Shown here: piece by piece, positions 7,023 through 7,424 of the stretch
Layout: every line of letters starts with the position of its first letter
Numbering within the stretch: position 1 is the stretch's first letter
Origin: JABHCC01 sp964444375
Lineage (GTDB): Bacteria > Bacteroidota > Bacteroidia > Bacteroidales > UBA12481
Reading direction: 5' to 3'
Assembly (NCBI GenBank): GCA_964444375.1
Contig: CAYUGX010000254.1
Coordinates: forward strand, 1-7,424
Length of the DNA stretch: 7,424 nucleotides
Made by a program: the position numbers and the translations under genes
The notes under the pieces: model-generated
The model's input: the letters and a program-made list of their open reading frames with translations, nothing else
The model's database searches: none
Told to the model about the DNA's origin: nothing

Positions 7023-7424
7023 ATGGTACTGCAGACGATTGACTGGGTCATACTTGGGATTTTCTTCGTGATCCTTTTATCCATTGGCTTTTTGGCATCA
7101 AGAAATGCCGGAAAATCGGCTTCTGATTTTTTCTTATCGGGCCGTAACATGCCCTGGTGGTTATTGGGTGTGTCGATGGTGGCCACCACGTTCTCTTGCG
7201 ATACACCGAACCTGGTGACAGATATCGTACGCCAGAATGGTGTGTCGGGTAACTGGGCCTGGTGGGCATTTTTACTTACCGGTATGTTAACCGTGTTTAT
7301 TTATGCTAAACTTTGGCGCCGATCAGGTGTGCTGACTGATCTGGAGTTTTATGAAATTCGCTACAGTGGTAGACTGGCAGCCTTCTTAAGAGGTTTTAGG
7401 GCCATCTATTTGGGTGCCTTCTTT
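7023..7424 (+). CDS. Sodium:solute symporter family transporter (5' part, runs off the window)
   Basis: The first 134 codons of an inner-membrane transporter of the SSS family, open to the last base of the window. The ATG at 7023 gives a normal family N-terminus: a first membrane helix (about 6-25), the signature FFLSGRNMPWWLLG (36-49), then SMVATTFSCDTPNLVTDIV in the second helix, NWAWWAF (77-83) starting the next helix, and the cytoplasmic TDLEFYEIRYSG (105-116) followed by FLRGFRAIYLG. These are hallmarks of the branch that often accompanies polysaccharide and sulfatase genes. It probably couples sodium entry to uptake of a product of the neighbouring sulfatase or a related nutrient; this is inferred from position. 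The start is preceded by an A-rich stretch and no Shine-Dalgarno site, as is common in Bacteroidota. About three quarters of the protein lies beyond the window. Confidence 0.92.
   Translation, partial: MVLQTIDWVILGIFFVILLSIGFLASRNAGKSASDFFLSGRNMPWWLLGVSMVATTFSCDTPNLVTDIVRQNGVSGNWAWWAFLLTGMLTVFIYAKLWRRSGVLTDLEFYEIRYSGRLAAFLRGFRAIYLGAFF

Overview
The window looks like Bacteroidota DNA (a marine or polysaccharide-degrading Cytophagia/Bacteroidia type is plausible). The reasons are a TTTG-N21-TAnnTTTG promoter of the Bacteroidota primary sigma factor, the near absence of Shine-Dalgarno sequences, a lipoprotein sulfatase next to a sodium:solute symporter, an AAA_14/DUF4143 ATPase, and a very PAS-rich histidine kinase. 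No species can be named from the sequence.

Region 1 (28-3746, minus strand) is a two-gene signalling operon. A 1023-residue membrane histidine kinase with five PAS domains and a HisKA_3/HATPase core overlaps, by the ATGA motif, a 216-residue NarL/LuxR-type response regulator. The kinase carries only the two ends of a periplasmic ABC-substrate-binding-like sensor; its middle appears to have been deleted in frame. This block is visibly more AT-rich than the rest of the window.

Region 2 (about 3760-4187) has no intact gene. It contains a short, frameshifted relic of an S9 (prolyl-oligopeptidase type) peptidase around the nucleophile motif GHSWG. The relic is bounded on the left by a 24-bp sequence repeated exactly 1517 bp further on, and on the right by a perfect 16-bp palindrome, part of which recurs 1300 bp further on.

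Region 3 (4199-5438, minus strand) is an intact AAA_14/DUF4143 ATPase gene with its own clear promoter. The repeat copies lie on both sides of it, so it reads as a self-contained accessory cassette set in a scrambled junction.

Region 4 (5577-7424, plus strand) holds a lipoprotein sulfatase (S1 family, formylglycine type) followed after 108 bp by the first 134 codons of a sodium:solute symporter that runs off the window. Together they suggest release of sulfate from a sulfated substrate outside the cytoplasm and uptake of a product, although the substrate cannot be told from sequence. No wholly new system is evident. The points most worth a second look are the truncated kinase sensor and the repeat/relic mosaic around the ATPase.
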